Positions 23,254-36,075 of a DNA stretch of 64,000 bases are shown piece after piece. The position numbers and the translations under genes were made by a program. Below the pieces are notes generated by a model. The model worked only from the letters and a program-made list of their open reading frames with translations. It ran no database searches and was not told where the DNA came from. The DNA is taken from assembly GCF_002878395.1 (NCBI RefSeq), contig NC_061117.1, forward strand, positions 225,509,491 to 225,573,490, in the 5' to 3' direction. The stretch's first letter is position 1. Each line of letters opens with the position of its first letter. This DNA is from Capsicum annuum. Taxonomy: Eukaryota > Streptophyta > Magnoliopsida > Solanales > Solanaceae.

Positions 23254-26200
23254 TTAAAAGAAATCAAATTCAAGATAGTTGTCTGAATTCTTCTGATAAG
23301 GAACAGTTCCAGCTACAGCTTTCTCACTTGTTGATGCTGCTGGAACTGAAATTCGCTCGAATTCCACGGGCCTCGGGATCTCAGGAGGGCTCGCGCAACG
23401 AATCAATGCCCAATTTACACCTTCAAAGAAGGGATGCTGCTTGATTTCTGTGGCTCCTCTTTTGTATGCCAATCTATGCTGTGGTTCCTTCACGAGCAAC
23501 CCTCGGATAAGATCCCTCGCGGAGAAACTGACCACTGGTGATTCTGGAAACCGCAGTGGCTGACCAACAACGTTGAAAAGAGTTTGTCGATTTCCTGATC
23601 CCTTGAAGGGAGTTTTGCCAAAGAGTAACTCGTATAGAAAGATACCAAAGGTCCACCAGTCCACTGCACTCCCGTGTCCTTCGCCTTTGATTATCTCAGG
23701 TGCTAAGTACTCGTGAGTCCCGACGAATGACATTGACCGTGCTCCAGTAGGCTCGGCAATAAGCTCTGGTAATGGGCTAACTTGGTTCCCTATTTCAGTT
23801 TTAGATTTCTTTTCTTTCTTTGACTTGCTGGAAAAGAGGCGAGGTCCGAAACATGTTGTAGGAACAGCACAGGATGGCTGAATACAAGAGGGCTCGATGC
23901 ATGCTGGCTGTGCACAATAAGCTGAATTCTTGCGCAGCGGCTCACCTTCAAGAGATGCTGACTTGACAAGAGTTGGACTGACAGCGCAGCGAAGGGAGAG
24001 ATCAAAATCAGACAGCATTATGTGTCCATCTTCTCTGACAAGCACATTTTCTGGCTTGAGATCACGGTAGACAATGCCAAGCATGTGGAGGTATTCCAGA
24101 GAAAGGAGCACTTCTGCTACATAGAACCTGCAATTTAAGATACAATACAACACTAACGAATTAATAAACCGCAGTCACCAACACAAACTTTTTGTTCCCG
24201 GGTTTGAAATTAAGCAAAGGCAGAAAGCACAAATGAAAATCCTGATAATTTATGCCTGCTTCCTTGGAGTTTTAGTACTAGTAACAAAAGGCTTCTCGAG
24301 AAAAAATACACAAATATTCTTGATACTTTAGATATTCCAAAAAACTGCCACATGGCATTCAAATCATGTCAAAAACATTTACGAATACACTAACTTACAA
24401 CTTTCTTGATATGCATAGTATGCAATTTCTTAGACCCAAAAGGAGCAATCGCGCCAGATTCTAAAAGAGGTCCGAATCTTCTCAATGATGATAAGTAGGA
24501 AACATAAATTGTTTATTACCTGGAGGATTTCAAAGTTCATCAGTAGATATACAAGTAGGTAACAAGGAGTTCTCCATAACAACGCTGTTTGGATGGGCAG
24601 AAATTTCTAATTCTAGAATTACTTCACTTTTTGGTTCAAATAAAAACAGTTTCAAACAAATGAAGAAACATGAACACTTAGTTCATGTTTTTTCCTTTGA
24701 ATCTCCCTAAACCGATCTCATTTTCCTCAACATATTCAAATCATTTACAGAGGGTTTCAAGATAGTTTAAACCAAACCGACAGCAACAGAGAATAAAGTC
24801 CATGATGAGCAGATGAATAACTAGTCCCTGCATTCTTGGATGCTAGAGGATCTGTTGAGACACACAACCAGAAAGCCATAGAAGTTTACTATTTGGATGG
24901 AATACGCGGTAAAAGAGTAAGGAGTTGGACAGCAACGTACTTTAGCATTCTACTTGATGTTTCTTCTATCCTTAGAAACTGCATTCTACTTGATGTTTCT
25001 TCTATCCTTAGAAACTCTCTTTCTTTTCTTTTCCGGTAAAATCACCAGAAACTCTTGCCTAATCTCAAGTTAAATATACCTTTTTTCTCCCTAGCAAAGA
25101 ATGACCTCAACTTTACAGAGTTCAAAGGAACTAATTCTTAGATTTAGAAGTTAGTAAAATTTTTATCAGCAACAAGAATAATTAAACCATCAGATACTAA
25201 TATTCATTAAGAAGAGCACTTTTTCGGATATGTTCCAATTAAGAGAATCATAAATTGAAGCAAACAAATTCAATTATTGAGCAGAGAAATCCAAAAGAGA
25301 AATTAAATTATGTGGCCTGGATAATTAAGATACTGTATAATGACATCAAGGGTACGTTTTGGAAGTTTCAGCACCTTTTAATGCCAGAAAGTACAATGAG
25401 GTGTATCAAAGCTAATTTTGGTGTATGCATAACTTTGTCAAATTCAGAGAAATACATAAATAGGAAGGGATGAATTGCTACTCAAATCTTTTAGAAGAGA
25501 GGCAGAAGGTTGTAGCATCAATTCAGAAAAAGAAAATGCGAGGACAGAAAGCAAGTCGGTTATAACAGTAAATAATATTTCCTGTATTTGCTACCTGATT
25601 ATGGAAAAAAAGGACACATGAATGGACCGACACATACAAGAAATCCCTAGAGCAGAAAACTGTAAAAGAAGGTGAAAAGATTTTCTTTTAATGCCCGTGG
25701 AGTCTGGGCGCTTGCCTGAACTTCGACTAGTTCCACGGGTATCTCCTACCTCCCACTAGAACTCTGTCAGGATAACTCTGGCCATTACGTCTTGGACAGA
25801 TGGGAAGAAATCACCTAGTGTTTTTGCCTCCATTGGGTTTTGAACCTGAGAACTGTTCTCAACCCACTTCATTAACCACTAGGTCACACCCTCGGGTGCA
25901 AGCTGAGAAGATTTTAATTGCAAAGAAGAGAAGATTGCCAACAAAACTGAAGATCTGGTTACAGCGAACTCTAAGGTTTGGCCTTTTCTTTTATTGACTT
26001 TCTTGAGTCAATGTCGCATTTCACATGCTTGGTTAGATCTCTTAACCTAATGTAATGAATGAGAAGGTTCCAAATTCAGTCTTAGCTACGTGGGTAAGAG
26101 ACCTATAACCCCCCCTCCCCCCCAACTCTGTCACACCAAATTAAAAATTACTGATCAAGTTACCTGATATCTATTGCTGGTGGGAGGTGACATGCATTCT

Positions 26201-28993
26201 GTGGACTTAATCGAGATGCGTGAAAGCTAGCCCAAACACCACGGTTATCAAAACAAAAATACTGATTGGTAGTGATTTAGTCCGACAGGGACAACTTTCT
26301 TGGTGCTCCAAAAGATCATCTTTACCAATTTTCCCTTGTTTGTGCTCGACCTTTTTTTTTTTCCTTTTATTCAAGGGGAGAAGAAGGCGACACTTACCTT
26401 AGATCTGGCTATTAAATGCTTCCTCTGTCTTATATTAACTAGTTGAATTTAACTTATGCATATGTTGAGAATACAGTTGGATGGGTTACTATAAGAGTTT
26501 GTTAAATATGTCGAATTAACAATCGAACAGCCAGGAAGATTTTCAGATGTCATATACAATTGAAACTGACGTTTTTGATGACGTAAGTAGGTGTTTGGCA
26601 TGCTTCATTGTGAAAATAGAAAGAAGTAGTTTTTGCTTTCAAAGTGAAAAATGATATTTGAAAATTGGAGTTGTTTTTGGCCATGAAACAAATAAAAGAG
26701 TTGTTTTTGGATTTTTGTGGGTAATTTGGAGCGGAAACAACCTTTTGTTGTTTTTGGATTTTCTGAAATTTTTTTGAAAAAAGTGAAAACAGAATTTTTC
26801 ATAATTTTATGGCCAAACATGTTTTCCGGAGTTCAACTCCGGAAAAAGTGAAAATTTGATGGTCCAACGGGCCGTAAATATTTCCATAACACCTATTTAC
26901 TTTACCGAATAAGAATTTCCCATTACATTAAAGAGGTCAATGTTTTGCAAATGATTAGAAAGAAAAGAAGGTCACAGGAATGAGTCAAAGTGAGCATTTG
27001 TCAGTCTTTCAATGCTCCAACATCAACCGATAAAAGAGAGCTCGGATCGAATAGGTATATCAATACCGATTTGATCCAAGTTCTTGTTCGTGGTTTTAAT
27101 TAATGAATGTAATATTGAAAAGTGAAAAAGGTTACTTAAATATTTTAAATCAGGTGGATGACTACTAAAATGAAAGATTTATTTGCCAAATAAGAAATAC
27201 ATCTGCAGCTTAGCTGATTACCGCAACTACAGGACCACAACAAACAACAATCTTAATGACTATAGAAACATGTTACGTGCCTGCAGGCACCAAATTTTGA
27301 TGTAAAATAAACAAAATTACCATGTGCAATTAAAATAGTGGTCACACTAACTTGTCGCTTGCATCAAATTGGAATATAGTTGACAAGAAGAACATGCAAC
27401 AGACAACAAAGAACAAAAACAGTTTCATATAGATCCAACACAGGAGAGGAATATAAACCGGTTCAAACATCCACTTGACTTGGTAAGAAAAACATGAGCA
27501 AATAATACATATCGAAAAAAGAAAAACCTAAGCAAATGATCCCAAAGTAACTCGAGCACACTCATTTTAAGAATTTAAGATATAAGATCTAAACCACTGA
27601 TTAAAGAATAAAGTTAGAATATAAAATAACCAGCTTCTCAAACACAGATATCTAGGTGAGGTCAACATGCAACGAAAATGTCCACAAGTAAATTATATAA
27701 CTGAAATACATGCAATCCAAATGCTTTAGGAACTTGCATAGAAGACAGTTTGCTTCAATTCAATTTCTCTAGTCAACAGCATAGATAACCTGATGAAGAT
27801 AATCATATGTCATTTAGAGACATTTATATCCCTTGATTGCTATCAGTGTATCTGTCGGATCAATTATTTTTTATGTTAGAAATAATGGATGGCGTTGGAT
27901 TAGTTATATCTACAGCTGTAACAAAAGCATATATGGACATAACAGTTAAAGATATAATCAAAGTTGTAAATTCTGGAAATAATACTCCAGGCCTGAAAGC
28001 AACAAAAGACGCAAACTTTTCTAAAAGAAAGAACAACAAACTATCTAAAGACTGTAAGGTCAGAGATCAAGTATCATACTTCACCGCTTGTTCCGAAAAA
28101 TGCTTCCCTGGCTGTCTCTGTCTGAGTGTGTGCAGGTCTCCTCCTGGGCAGAACTCCATCACTAGACATGAAAACTTTTCTGTTTCAAAATGGCTATATA
28201 ATGTTGGGAGAAACGGATGGTCCAGGGACTGCAATATCTCTCTTTCTGTCTGAGCACGAAGCAATTTCTTACGACTAGCTAAGGATGCCTTATCCATAAC
28301 TTTCATTGCAAAATAACACTTTGTGCCACACAACTCAGATAGATAAACACTTCCAATATCACCACTTCCCAACTTCTTCAGCAGCCGGAAGTGCCTCAAA
28401 TCCAATGCCCCATCCTTAGTCCGGATAGCTTGGATGGCTTCCCATCTTGAGTCATTAGCTTTATGAGGTTTGTTGACGCTGCTGCTCAAGCTGCTAGAAG
28501 TACTCTCCTCACTTACGTCAGTTCCTGTGCTTCCCCTACAGATGCTGCTCTTACCACTCTCAGGAAAATCTGCTCGGTCACTAATTTTGGCACTTCCACT
28601 TGTTTTTGCAATACTACTTGCCCCATCACTAACTTTCGCTGATGCTGAGCTGTCCTTAATAGAACTCTTCGTTTCCTGATCGGCTGTGCCTTGTGAGCCT
28701 TTCGCCTCGGTAGGCATAGAACCTACTACACTAGCTGAATGTTTTGAATTCCCCAAATATAAGCTTGCATCGAATTTATCAGCAAGTGAGTTGGAAGATC
28801 CCTTAGGCTGACTACTCTGTGACTTTTGACCAACCGTAGGTTCTACCATAAGCTGTTTCGATACAACTTCTCGTTCTTTAGAAGTTGCAGTCTCTGATTT
28901 GTTACTTTTCGAAACTTGGGAAGGTGCATACCTGCGAGAACTCCGTTCTGCTGTCTGATTTCCAGTTGTCTTGGAAGAAGTTGTCGAGGCCAT
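23254..28993 (-). CDS. AGC VIII serine/threonine protein kinase, D6PK type
   Basis: Two exons, 28993-28080 and 24127-23254, join at AA|G within a Lys codon to give 595 residues. Residues 1-200 are a Ser-rich, low-complexity region. The kinase domain starts near residue 201 ([17 protein letters not shown]), with the ATP-binding Lys near 230 (FAMK) and catalytic Asp near 326 (YRDLKPEN). DFD replaces DFG at 344-346, the hallmark of plant AGC VIII kinases. A Cys/Ser-rich insertion of about 75 residues precedes [12 protein letters not shown]. The protein ends in LEFDFF, the FxxF (PIF) motif that docks PDK1. Close matches such as [20 protein letters not shown] place it with the D6PK group, which phosphorylates PIN auxin efflux carriers at the plasma membrane. 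The single intron is about 3.95 kb and carries several repeats. The exact orthologue was not determined. Confidence 0.93.
25691..25903 (-). mobile_element. tRNA-derived SINE in the kinase intron
   Basis: On the minus strand it starts near gagggtgtgacctagtggtt (A box region), continues with a B box (aggttcaaaaccc) and aaaaacactaggtgatttct, and ends with gcccagactccacgggcat. Related copies are at 26159, 35152, 44664 and 45148. The flanks gaaaagattttc and gagaagatttta look like a diverged target duplication. Confidence 0.8.
26159..26270 (+). mobile_element. 3' half of the same SINE family
   Basis: The sequence ctgatatctattgctggtgg … aaacaccacggttatcaaaa matches the 3' half of the SINE at 35152-35296. 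The 5' half is missing. Confidence 0.7.
26590..26876. mobile_element. Possible MITE with weak inverted ends
   Basis: The left part (ggtgtttggcatgcttcatt) and the complement of the right part (gcccgttggaccatcaaatt) look like diverged inverted ends of a 'gtttggccat' element. Inside are gtttttggatttt repeats and a short perfect palindrome around ttccggagttcaactccgga (26824-26843). Confidence 0.4.
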
Positions 28994-30148
28994 TGAAGCA
29001 AATATTAATACCTAAATGCACTGTGCTGAACAAACCCATTACTCAGACTCCGAGATCAATTCATTAACCCCCTTCTTATTAGTAACACACGCCAACATCA
29101 CCAGCTCCATCAACAACACAGAAAGTTCCTAAATTGAAACAAGAAAACCATAAACACATAGCTCACTGCTCAATCACAGTAAACAGCAACAACAACAACA
29201 ACAACATACACAGCGAAATCCCACAAGTGAGGTCTGGGGAGCGTACACAGACCTTACCACTACCTCGTGCAGGTAGAGAGGTTGTTTCCGATCAACCCTC
29301 GGCTCAAGTGTAGCACAGTAAAAAGCTCCAAAATGAAGCAATAGAACTATAAAACAACAAACAACAGGACTAATTCAAGAAACAAAAAGAAGCATAACTT
29401 GAAATCATTCATCATTAACAAGTGAAAAATGGAAAGAAAACAAAAACCTCAACACACAAAGGACTTGATACTTGGTATAATAAGCCCAAAATACACAAGG
29501 TCAAGAAAATCAACACTCATTTAGCATGCTAATCCAACAAAAATTAACCAGTAAACAGCAGATCATTATAACTAAGTAACAATTAAAGGTCCAAAACAGC
29601 TAATTTTACCTCAAAAACAAATCAACCAATTCCTTTTTTTTCAAGAACCTAATATAACAAGGCAAAAAAAAAAAACTAAAATGCAGACATTAAAAGCACT
29701 GAAAGAGCTATCAATCACCACATAGAAGAAGATAAGAACAACCCCACAAAAATGTAAATAAAGAAACACAACAAGGGTCAATGAAAGCATACAGATCTTG
29801 TGTAAAAGACCCACCTTTTTTCTTCTTCTTTTTTTCTATTTTAATTTTTTTCAAGAAAACCCCACAAAGACCCAATATGCTAAAAACAAAGAAATCTATA
29901 AAAACCCACCAAGCAAACTACTGGACCAGTTCAAAAGTAGCCTAAAAAATAGTACTACTACCTGAAGTCACATAGATGAGAGCTTTGAGGGGTTTTTTTT
30001 AGGTTCAGCAATGAATGGAAATGGAAAAAGAAAATAAAAAAAGCAATCTTTATACTGTTAGATAAAGAAAAGATTAAAGAGAAAAAAATTGTGGAGAAAA
30101 AAAGGCTTTGGGAGTGAAGAAAAGGAGTTGGTTGGGTGATTCTTGACA
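28994..30148 (-). promoter_or_regulatory. 5' UTR, putative leader intron and promoter of the D6PK-type gene
   Basis: Upstream of the start codon there is a good acceptor near 29130 (minus: gtttcaatttag|gaac) and a donor near 29961 (minus: gacttcag|gtagta). These suggest a leader intron of about 0.8 kb. The putative leader exon (29962-30140) is CT-rich on the minus strand, as is common in plant 5' leaders. This is inference from splice motifs. Confidence 0.45.
29188..29313 (-). mobile_element. Short RTE-LINE 3'-tail insertion
   Basis: The 126 bp insert reads on the minus strand from ctacacttgagccgagggtt to a (TTG)n tail. It is bounded by a 13 bp duplication with one mismatch, cacagtaaacagc / cacagtaaaaagc (29175-29187 and 29314-29326). 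It lies in the putative leader intron of the kinase gene. Confidence 0.85.
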
Positions 30149-32734
30149 ATTGGAGCTAAATCTAATACTACTTGTATTAATTTACGTGACACTTTTCCTA
30201 TTTCAAATGGGATATTTTTTAATTAAGATTTATAATACTTGTTACAATAATAATAATAATAGTAATATATTTAATGTTATACATCAAGTGAGATTCGATA
30301 AAAATATAATTTACACAGTCCTAACTTCAGTTATATAGATAAAACGATTATTTTAGATGAACTCTCGGCTTTAACTAAAAGAATCAATAAAAATATGGGA
30401 TTCACTTTTTGAAATTTCAAGTGGCGTGATTCCTCCTTTAGAAGTTAAAGTTGAATGATTGAAGTCTTATTTGGGTTCAAGCAAAGAGATCGAAGCGAAG
30501 TCATCAATTAAATCATTCGAATGGCTTCCCCTAAGATTGACTTATTTTTTCCAAATAAACTGAACCTCGATCCCACATTCATCAAAAAGATATGGGCATC
30601 TCTCTAGTCGTTCTCCGAAAGCCCTATAGATCAGATCATGAACTCTTTCAGACACTTAATTTCACTTGATTAGGACAGAGTTAGATAAAAGAAAATAATA
30701 ATAAAAGATAACTAAAAATAACAAATAATAGCAAAAAGTTTTATGCCTATACAAAAAATAATACTTTTTATCCAATTTTAAGTATACAGATTTTATTTTA
30801 ATATGCTTAAATTCATAATTTAAATTAAATTATAATTTACTCTTAAAATTTAATTTATGTCACATAAATTAGCACGGAGAAAAATATTACCACATTAGTA
30901 GATTTTTTTTTTTTTTTATATTAAGAAATATAGAAGAAAAAGAGAAGATGTGTGGGGGGTGGGGATAGGGTGGTGAGGGGGTGGGTCAAAGGTACAGTAA
31001 AGCTTTAGAGGTTCAATAATTTCAATGTATTTTGTCCCAAACACAAGTGTCTGAATCAACATATGGGCCACCACCTCTATCCAACCTGTCTCTCATGCTA
31101 TATACTTTCTTTTATTATATATTATTATATTATATGTTATATTCCAAATATAAAACACCAAAAATTAGAGATCATGAATCTCCACAAAAACATTAATCAC
31201 AAAGACTTATTGGTATTATTATTATTACTACTTTTCTCATATTTCTCCATATTTTCTAGGATCTATCGGAGACTGTGTTTTTATCTCGTGAAGATAGGAG
31301 TAAAGTTTTGATAGATTTTACTTTTTTTAGATTTTGCTTGACTTAATAGTGTAAAGATTCTTTACAATTGTCGAACGTACCACTTAAATCTTCATACTTT
31401 TATATGATGTATATTTTTAGCAGTAATTCTTTTTACGCACGATTTAACTTAACTTTGTACACAACGTCCCACATAGAATGGTAGGGTTTTTTCACATGCA
31501 TGCTTGATCCAGTAGCCCGTCAGGAGTGGAGCCAGGTAGGATCAAGAGAGTTCATTCAAACTTCCGTCATCAAAAAATTATACTATTTACATACGATTAA
31601 CGATATTATTTTATGTATATATCGTAGATGTTGAATTTATTTGACTTTTGAATATCTTAATGAAAATTCTGATTTCGCAACTGCGGCTAACCACATGGCT
31701 TGGGAAATGGTGGTTTTCACAGAGTTGTTAGCAGTCAAATCAATTAGATAATGGTATATGGTCCAAATTAGGTGCAAAAAATTATGAAATGAGATCTAAT
31801 TTTAGGTAGCAAATTTATAAAATGAAAATAATTTGTGTTTTGTGGATCATAGCAATTGTATTTATTATGTCACCTCACAACAGTCTGGATTCTCATATAA
31901 AATATAAAGAGAACAAACAAATAAATATTTGTATATAAAATATAAAATAATTAAGTAGTCACGGGTTTACTCTTAATTGCATGTGAAGGGGGAATAATGT
32001 CAAATTTTTCCTTTATTCCCTAATTTTCATGAAGCAAATTATTTTATATCTAGTTATTGAATCTGGACAATTATATTATCTATCTATTACAACTATAGAA
32101 CATATCCTAAAATTTGCTGAATATATATATATATTTTTAAAAATTGTTAATTAATGATGGTTCGACGGGTTCAATTATTAGGTCCTTACGGTAAAATTAG
32201 TGATTTTTCATATGTATTACGAAATTTACATGAAGTTTCTCTTTAAGAAAGTGTTTTAGAGGGTTTACCTAGTGCTCTACTTGATTTTGCTTGACTTTTT
32301 ACTTTAAATTATTTATATTAAAAGATAAAAGATTCCTATATTATGTATAGAAAATGCAACTTGTATTATTCATTCGCCACCGGTTGATAGGTAGACGAAT
32401 ATTGTTATGTTGTGTGCAAAAATTTTAAAAGACAGATAATACGAACGGAAAAAGAGTATATGATTATTTGAGATTATAGTTAGAGCACCTGAATTTGAGG
32501 TGCTCCACAACTATAGAAAGGAATGACATGACATGATTTGGTCAAATTGGTGTGACCTTTGCCCTTTCAATTGCATTGTTTATTTTAGCAATTGTATAGT
32601 TAATTGAATGATGATACGCATTCACTATTTATTTTAACATTACAAACAACTAGACATTGTTGACAACAACTATTTTTTTATCATATTCTTTTTCAATAAT
32701 TGACCAAGCAATTAGATTTTAGTGAGGCTTAACA
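30149..32734. other. AT-rich intergenic DNA
   Basis: No gene is recognised. A decayed hAT-type MITE lies at 31517-31684. A G-rich tract (gtggggggtggggataggg) is at 30950-30990. Confidence 0.45.
31517..31684 (-). mobile_element. Decayed hAT-type MITE
   Basis: One end is caggagtggagccagg; the other end, on the opposite strand, reads gccgcagttgcgaaatcag followed by aattttcattaag. The order of internal motifs is that of 11101-11278. Confidence 0.55.
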
Positions 32735-33725
32735 ACAACAATAACAAACTTAGCGTAATCCCACGTGTGAGGTTTAGGGAGAATAGTGTGGACGTAGACT
32801 TTATCTCTACAAGTAGGTAGAGAGGTTGCTTCCAAAGGACCACTTCGGCGGCCCCAGATGGGGTGTGGAGAGGCCTAGGGTGGCCCGGCGAGGCTGTTTG
32901 GGTGGCCAAATGGGCGAGACGTTGTCAACGGGTCGTTTTCGGGCCAAATCGATGGGTGTTAGCCCACAATTCTCGATATGGGTCCGGGGAACGAACGTAT
33001 TTTGGGCCGAAAATCGACCAACGGCCCTCAGGAGGGCTGTGGAGCGGGCCAGGATGGCACAGTAGGGTCAGCAATGGGCGAAATTGATACACGAACGGAC
33101 CGTTTTTGGGTCAAATCGGTGGGTATTAGCCCACAATTCTCGCGCTGAGCTCGAGCCAAACAAACAGAGAAAAAGAGATGATGATAACAAACAGAACCAT
33201 TGCTCAAATGGAGTAATGTTTACCATTAGTCCTTACAAGAACAAAATTCATCTTTAAAACAAGGTATCCAAAGGACTTTATCCCTACAAGTAGGTAGAGA
33301 GGTTGCTTCCAAAGGACCACTTCGGCGGCCCCCAGACGGGCTGTGGAGAGGCCCAGGGTGTCCAAATGGGCGAAACGTTGCCAACGGCAGTTTTCAGGCT
33401 AAATCGGTAGGTGTTAGCCCATAATTCTCGAGATGGGCCCGAGGATCGGACGTATTTTGGGCCGAAAATCGACCAGGGGCCCAGGCGGGCTGTGGAGCGG
33501 GCCAGGGTGGCTTGGTAGGGTCAGCAATGGGTGAAATTGATACGCGAATGGACCGTTTTTGGATCAAATCGGTGGGTATTAGCCCACGGTTCTCGGGGTG
33601 GGCCCGGGGCGGAACAAACAGGAAAAAGGGAGATGATGACAGCAAAGAGAAACATGCTCAAATGGAGTAATGGTTACCATTAGTCCTTAAAAGAACAAAA
33701 TCCATCTTTAAAACAATGAAAGGTA
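32735..33725. repeat. GC-rich tandem duplication carrying an RTE tail and PPR-gene ends
   Basis: Two units of about 460 bp are recognisable from tttatctctacaagtagg (32810) and tttatccctacaagtagg (33277). Each unit has a remnant of the RTE 3' tail (minus orientation), then two sub-repeats of about 165 bp with ggtgttagcccacaattctc and gggctgtggagcgggcc, and then a short piece equivalent to the 3' end of the PPR-DYW gene (near 33212-33262 and 33668-33716). The first unit is preceded by a fuller RTE tail (32735-32840). GC content is far above that of the surroundings. I do not recognise the GC-rich block. Confidence 0.8.
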
Positions 33726-33732
33726 TCCATAT

Positions 33733-33910
33733 ACAAGATTTGCTACCAATTGTCCTTACAAGATCAATAGCCATCTCTTGCTTGGCAATTTTTGATGTTT
33801 ACTTTGAAAGCATACAGTATTGACAGTCTTGACAAAAGCGGCGACTTCTTCATTATTCTGATCGTCTCTCCTGGTTTGGTGTTCATCGAACGAAAAACAA
33901 GGGACAAATC
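33733..33910 (-). pseudogene. Decayed 3' end of a PPR-DYW gene
   Basis: On the minus strand this segment encodes MNTKPGETIRIMK, closely matching MNTKAGETIRIMKNLR of the intact PPR gene at 36725-38623. It then loses the frame. Its end reads DGY, a stop, then SCKDNW and a stop, where the intact gene has DGFCSCKDYW. A deletion of about 37 bp relative to the intact gene lies near 33775. It is a partial duplicate, not a gene. Confidence 0.85.
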
Positions 33911-34397
33911 ATCTTCGACGAGATACCAGTACTGCAAACAACAAATAAATTGAGAAAATGTGTATGAGAGACGGACTTGACGTGACACATATGCTGCAAA
34001 CAAACAAGTATGCAGAGATGGATCGAAAACTTTGCAGATATAAGTATCAAATGTTATAAATGTTTTTATGGAACCATTCACATTTCGGCCACAAGAATTT
34101 ATCAAACTCATTCAAGTTGCTTTACAGTGTGACAGATTCTCATTCACACTCAGAACCACAATGTCCAATAACGTTAAAGATGCAAACCTCCATCGACAAC
34201 TCAGAACCACGAACATCCCCACCCTAATCCTACATAGATGTATTTCCAGCCACCTTTCCATCAATCACAGTTGTTGACGTTGGATTACACAATTTCACGT
34301 CCAACACAATCAAGTCCAGCGTAAACTACACAGCCAACGTTTACCACAATGTCACAAACAGGCAAATGGAAAGGAAATGGTGAAAACTTACCAGCTT

Positions 34398-36075
34398 TTA
34401 AGGCCGATAAGCATCAGGAAGGCGTAGACCTACACTTGCAGCAGATCTTTTCAGCACTTTTGTCATCTCGTTTGATCTATTCACTGCAATGTTGTAAGAA
34501 AATAACAAGTCCTGGAAAAATGTAGAAACGCCACATTTGTGAAATGCAATTTATATCACAATTCAAGAAAACAAGAACGTAAGAGTCAAAGAACCATGAT
34601 CGCGGAGAGAGTTCACGTACCACAAAAAATGTCATAGTTGACAAAGGAAGACTTCCACATTGATCGTATATACATTAGGCGTATCAGAGACAAAAAATCT
34701 TTAGTAATATTATCGAACATACAACATTAATAATCGCATAATGACTTATAATCTAATTGTCTGATAATGTTCATTATATATACATCTCAACATCCACATT
34801 TCCGCGAGCTCTATTCTTGTAGATGTGTTGAACCTTAAAGTGTTTACGCTCATTCCACATAACATTAGTGTTCTCGCCACCTTCTGTAAAACGCACATTT
34901 CACTCGGCCATACACCTTAACTAAGTAAATTAAAACATTGTAAACTGAACAAAAATTTCATATATATATACTTCTGATGTCCAAATTTATCTAATACTTC
35001 TAAAAATCCTCTTAAACAATCTTTTAATTGCTTTCTAACAATTGTTTTCACACATTCTTCCATTAACTAACACTATAATAAAGAGTCAAAATAACTTTGT
35101 ACATTTCATCTTAGTCAACAACCATCTTACAGCTTGCTTTGATGAATAACACAAGGTGATTTCTTCCCATCTGTTCTAGCCTAGGTGGACAGAGTTGCCT
35201 GATACCTGTTGCTGGTGGAAGGTAGCAGGTTTTCCATGGAATTAGTCAAGATGCGTGCAAGCTGGCCTGGACACCACAGTTATCAAAAAAAAATGTTTTG
35301 ATGAATAACATTTGGATAGATTGAATCATTTTCCGTTGTCACATAATATCACACATCAACCACATTGCGAATAAACTTACAATATCATAAAGAAAATATG
35401 ATACACGAAGTGTTGTAGGTCGATATAGGATAAAGGATAAAATAGGATTGTTAAATAACAAGCATAGTCAAAATAAGAAAAAGAAAAGGTAATGACGCCT
35501 GGACAACCCAGTGGACTTAGCTCTCGCCATGAGTGAGACTGGACCACAAAGGTCTATTGCACGCAGCCTTACCCCACATTATTTCTACAAGGACTGTTTC
35601 CACAGCTCGAACCAATGATCTCATGGTCACATGAGGTCAACTTTACCGGTTACGCTAACAACATGACCACATCAAATCGGTCATTACATAAAACGGAACC
35701 TTTCATCATTATATAACATTGAATTTAACGATACACTACAACAAAATTCAAATAACAATCAAAACAAACATGGTATTTAAAATAACAATCCCATACAATA
35801 CAAAGACACAACACAATAACAAAATGAAGCTAGCTTACCTTATGATGATGAATATTGTTGAGAAGATGAGTATAATTTTGAGCAAGATTTATTCTTTGCT
35901 GAATAAAAGAAGAGTTTTTTGAGTATTCAAGATTTATATTCTTCTTGAATTCTTCCCTGATGAAATCAGTGAAATAAATCTTGTGATCTTCCTTATTCCC
36001 TATATGTTTTTTCACTGCATTAAGTAGATTTCTATATACTATCAGTGTACCTCTTACACCTTCAGAAGATCCCAT
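34398..36075 (-). CDS. FMC1: FMC1-like (LYR-related) mitochondrial complex V assembly factor
   Basis: Two exons, 36075-35839 and 34511-34398, give 116 residues. The N-terminal part (RGTLIVYRNLLNAVKKHIG) has the YR-x-LL arrangement of LYR-like proteins. The C-terminal part (DLLFSYNIAVNRSNEM … RSAASVGLRLPDAYRP) resembles the ESAGLVGLKLP end of animal FMC1. FMC1 proteins assist assembly of the F1 part of mitochondrial ATP synthase. The size fits the family (about 110-120 residues). The ATG at 36073-36075 opens the frame. Just after the stop there is a strong donor (aagctg|gtaagt, GT at 34391-34390) and an acceptor near 33932, so a 3' UTR intron is possible. A SINE sits in the coding intron. The family assignment comes from memory of the C-terminal motif and is good but not certain. 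Confidence 0.8.
35152..35296 (+). mobile_element. tRNA-derived SINE, 5' truncated, in the FMC1-like intron
   Basis: It starts caaggtgatttcttcccatc, contains tacctgttgctggtggaagg, and ends ggacaccacagttatcaaaa plus an A run. A perfect 14 bp target duplication, tttgatgaataaca, flanks it (35138-35151 and 35297-35310). Confidence 0.88.
35493..35665 (-). mobile_element. tRNA-derived SINE (Au/SolS-like)
   Basis: On the minus strand it shows an A-box-like gttagcgtaaccggtaaagt, tgaccatgagatcattggtt and a gttcgagc B-box core, then the gtaaggctgcgtgcaataga segment. Its 3' end is diverged. Confidence 0.7.

Noticed and set aside
27837..28253. 138-codon frame (+) overlapping the kinase gene
   Set aside because: Partly antisense to the kinase exon; no similarity.
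32826..33087. GC-rich frames of 74-79 codons
   Set aside because: They lie in the GC-rich duplicated block and differ between its copies; high GC lowers stop frequency.
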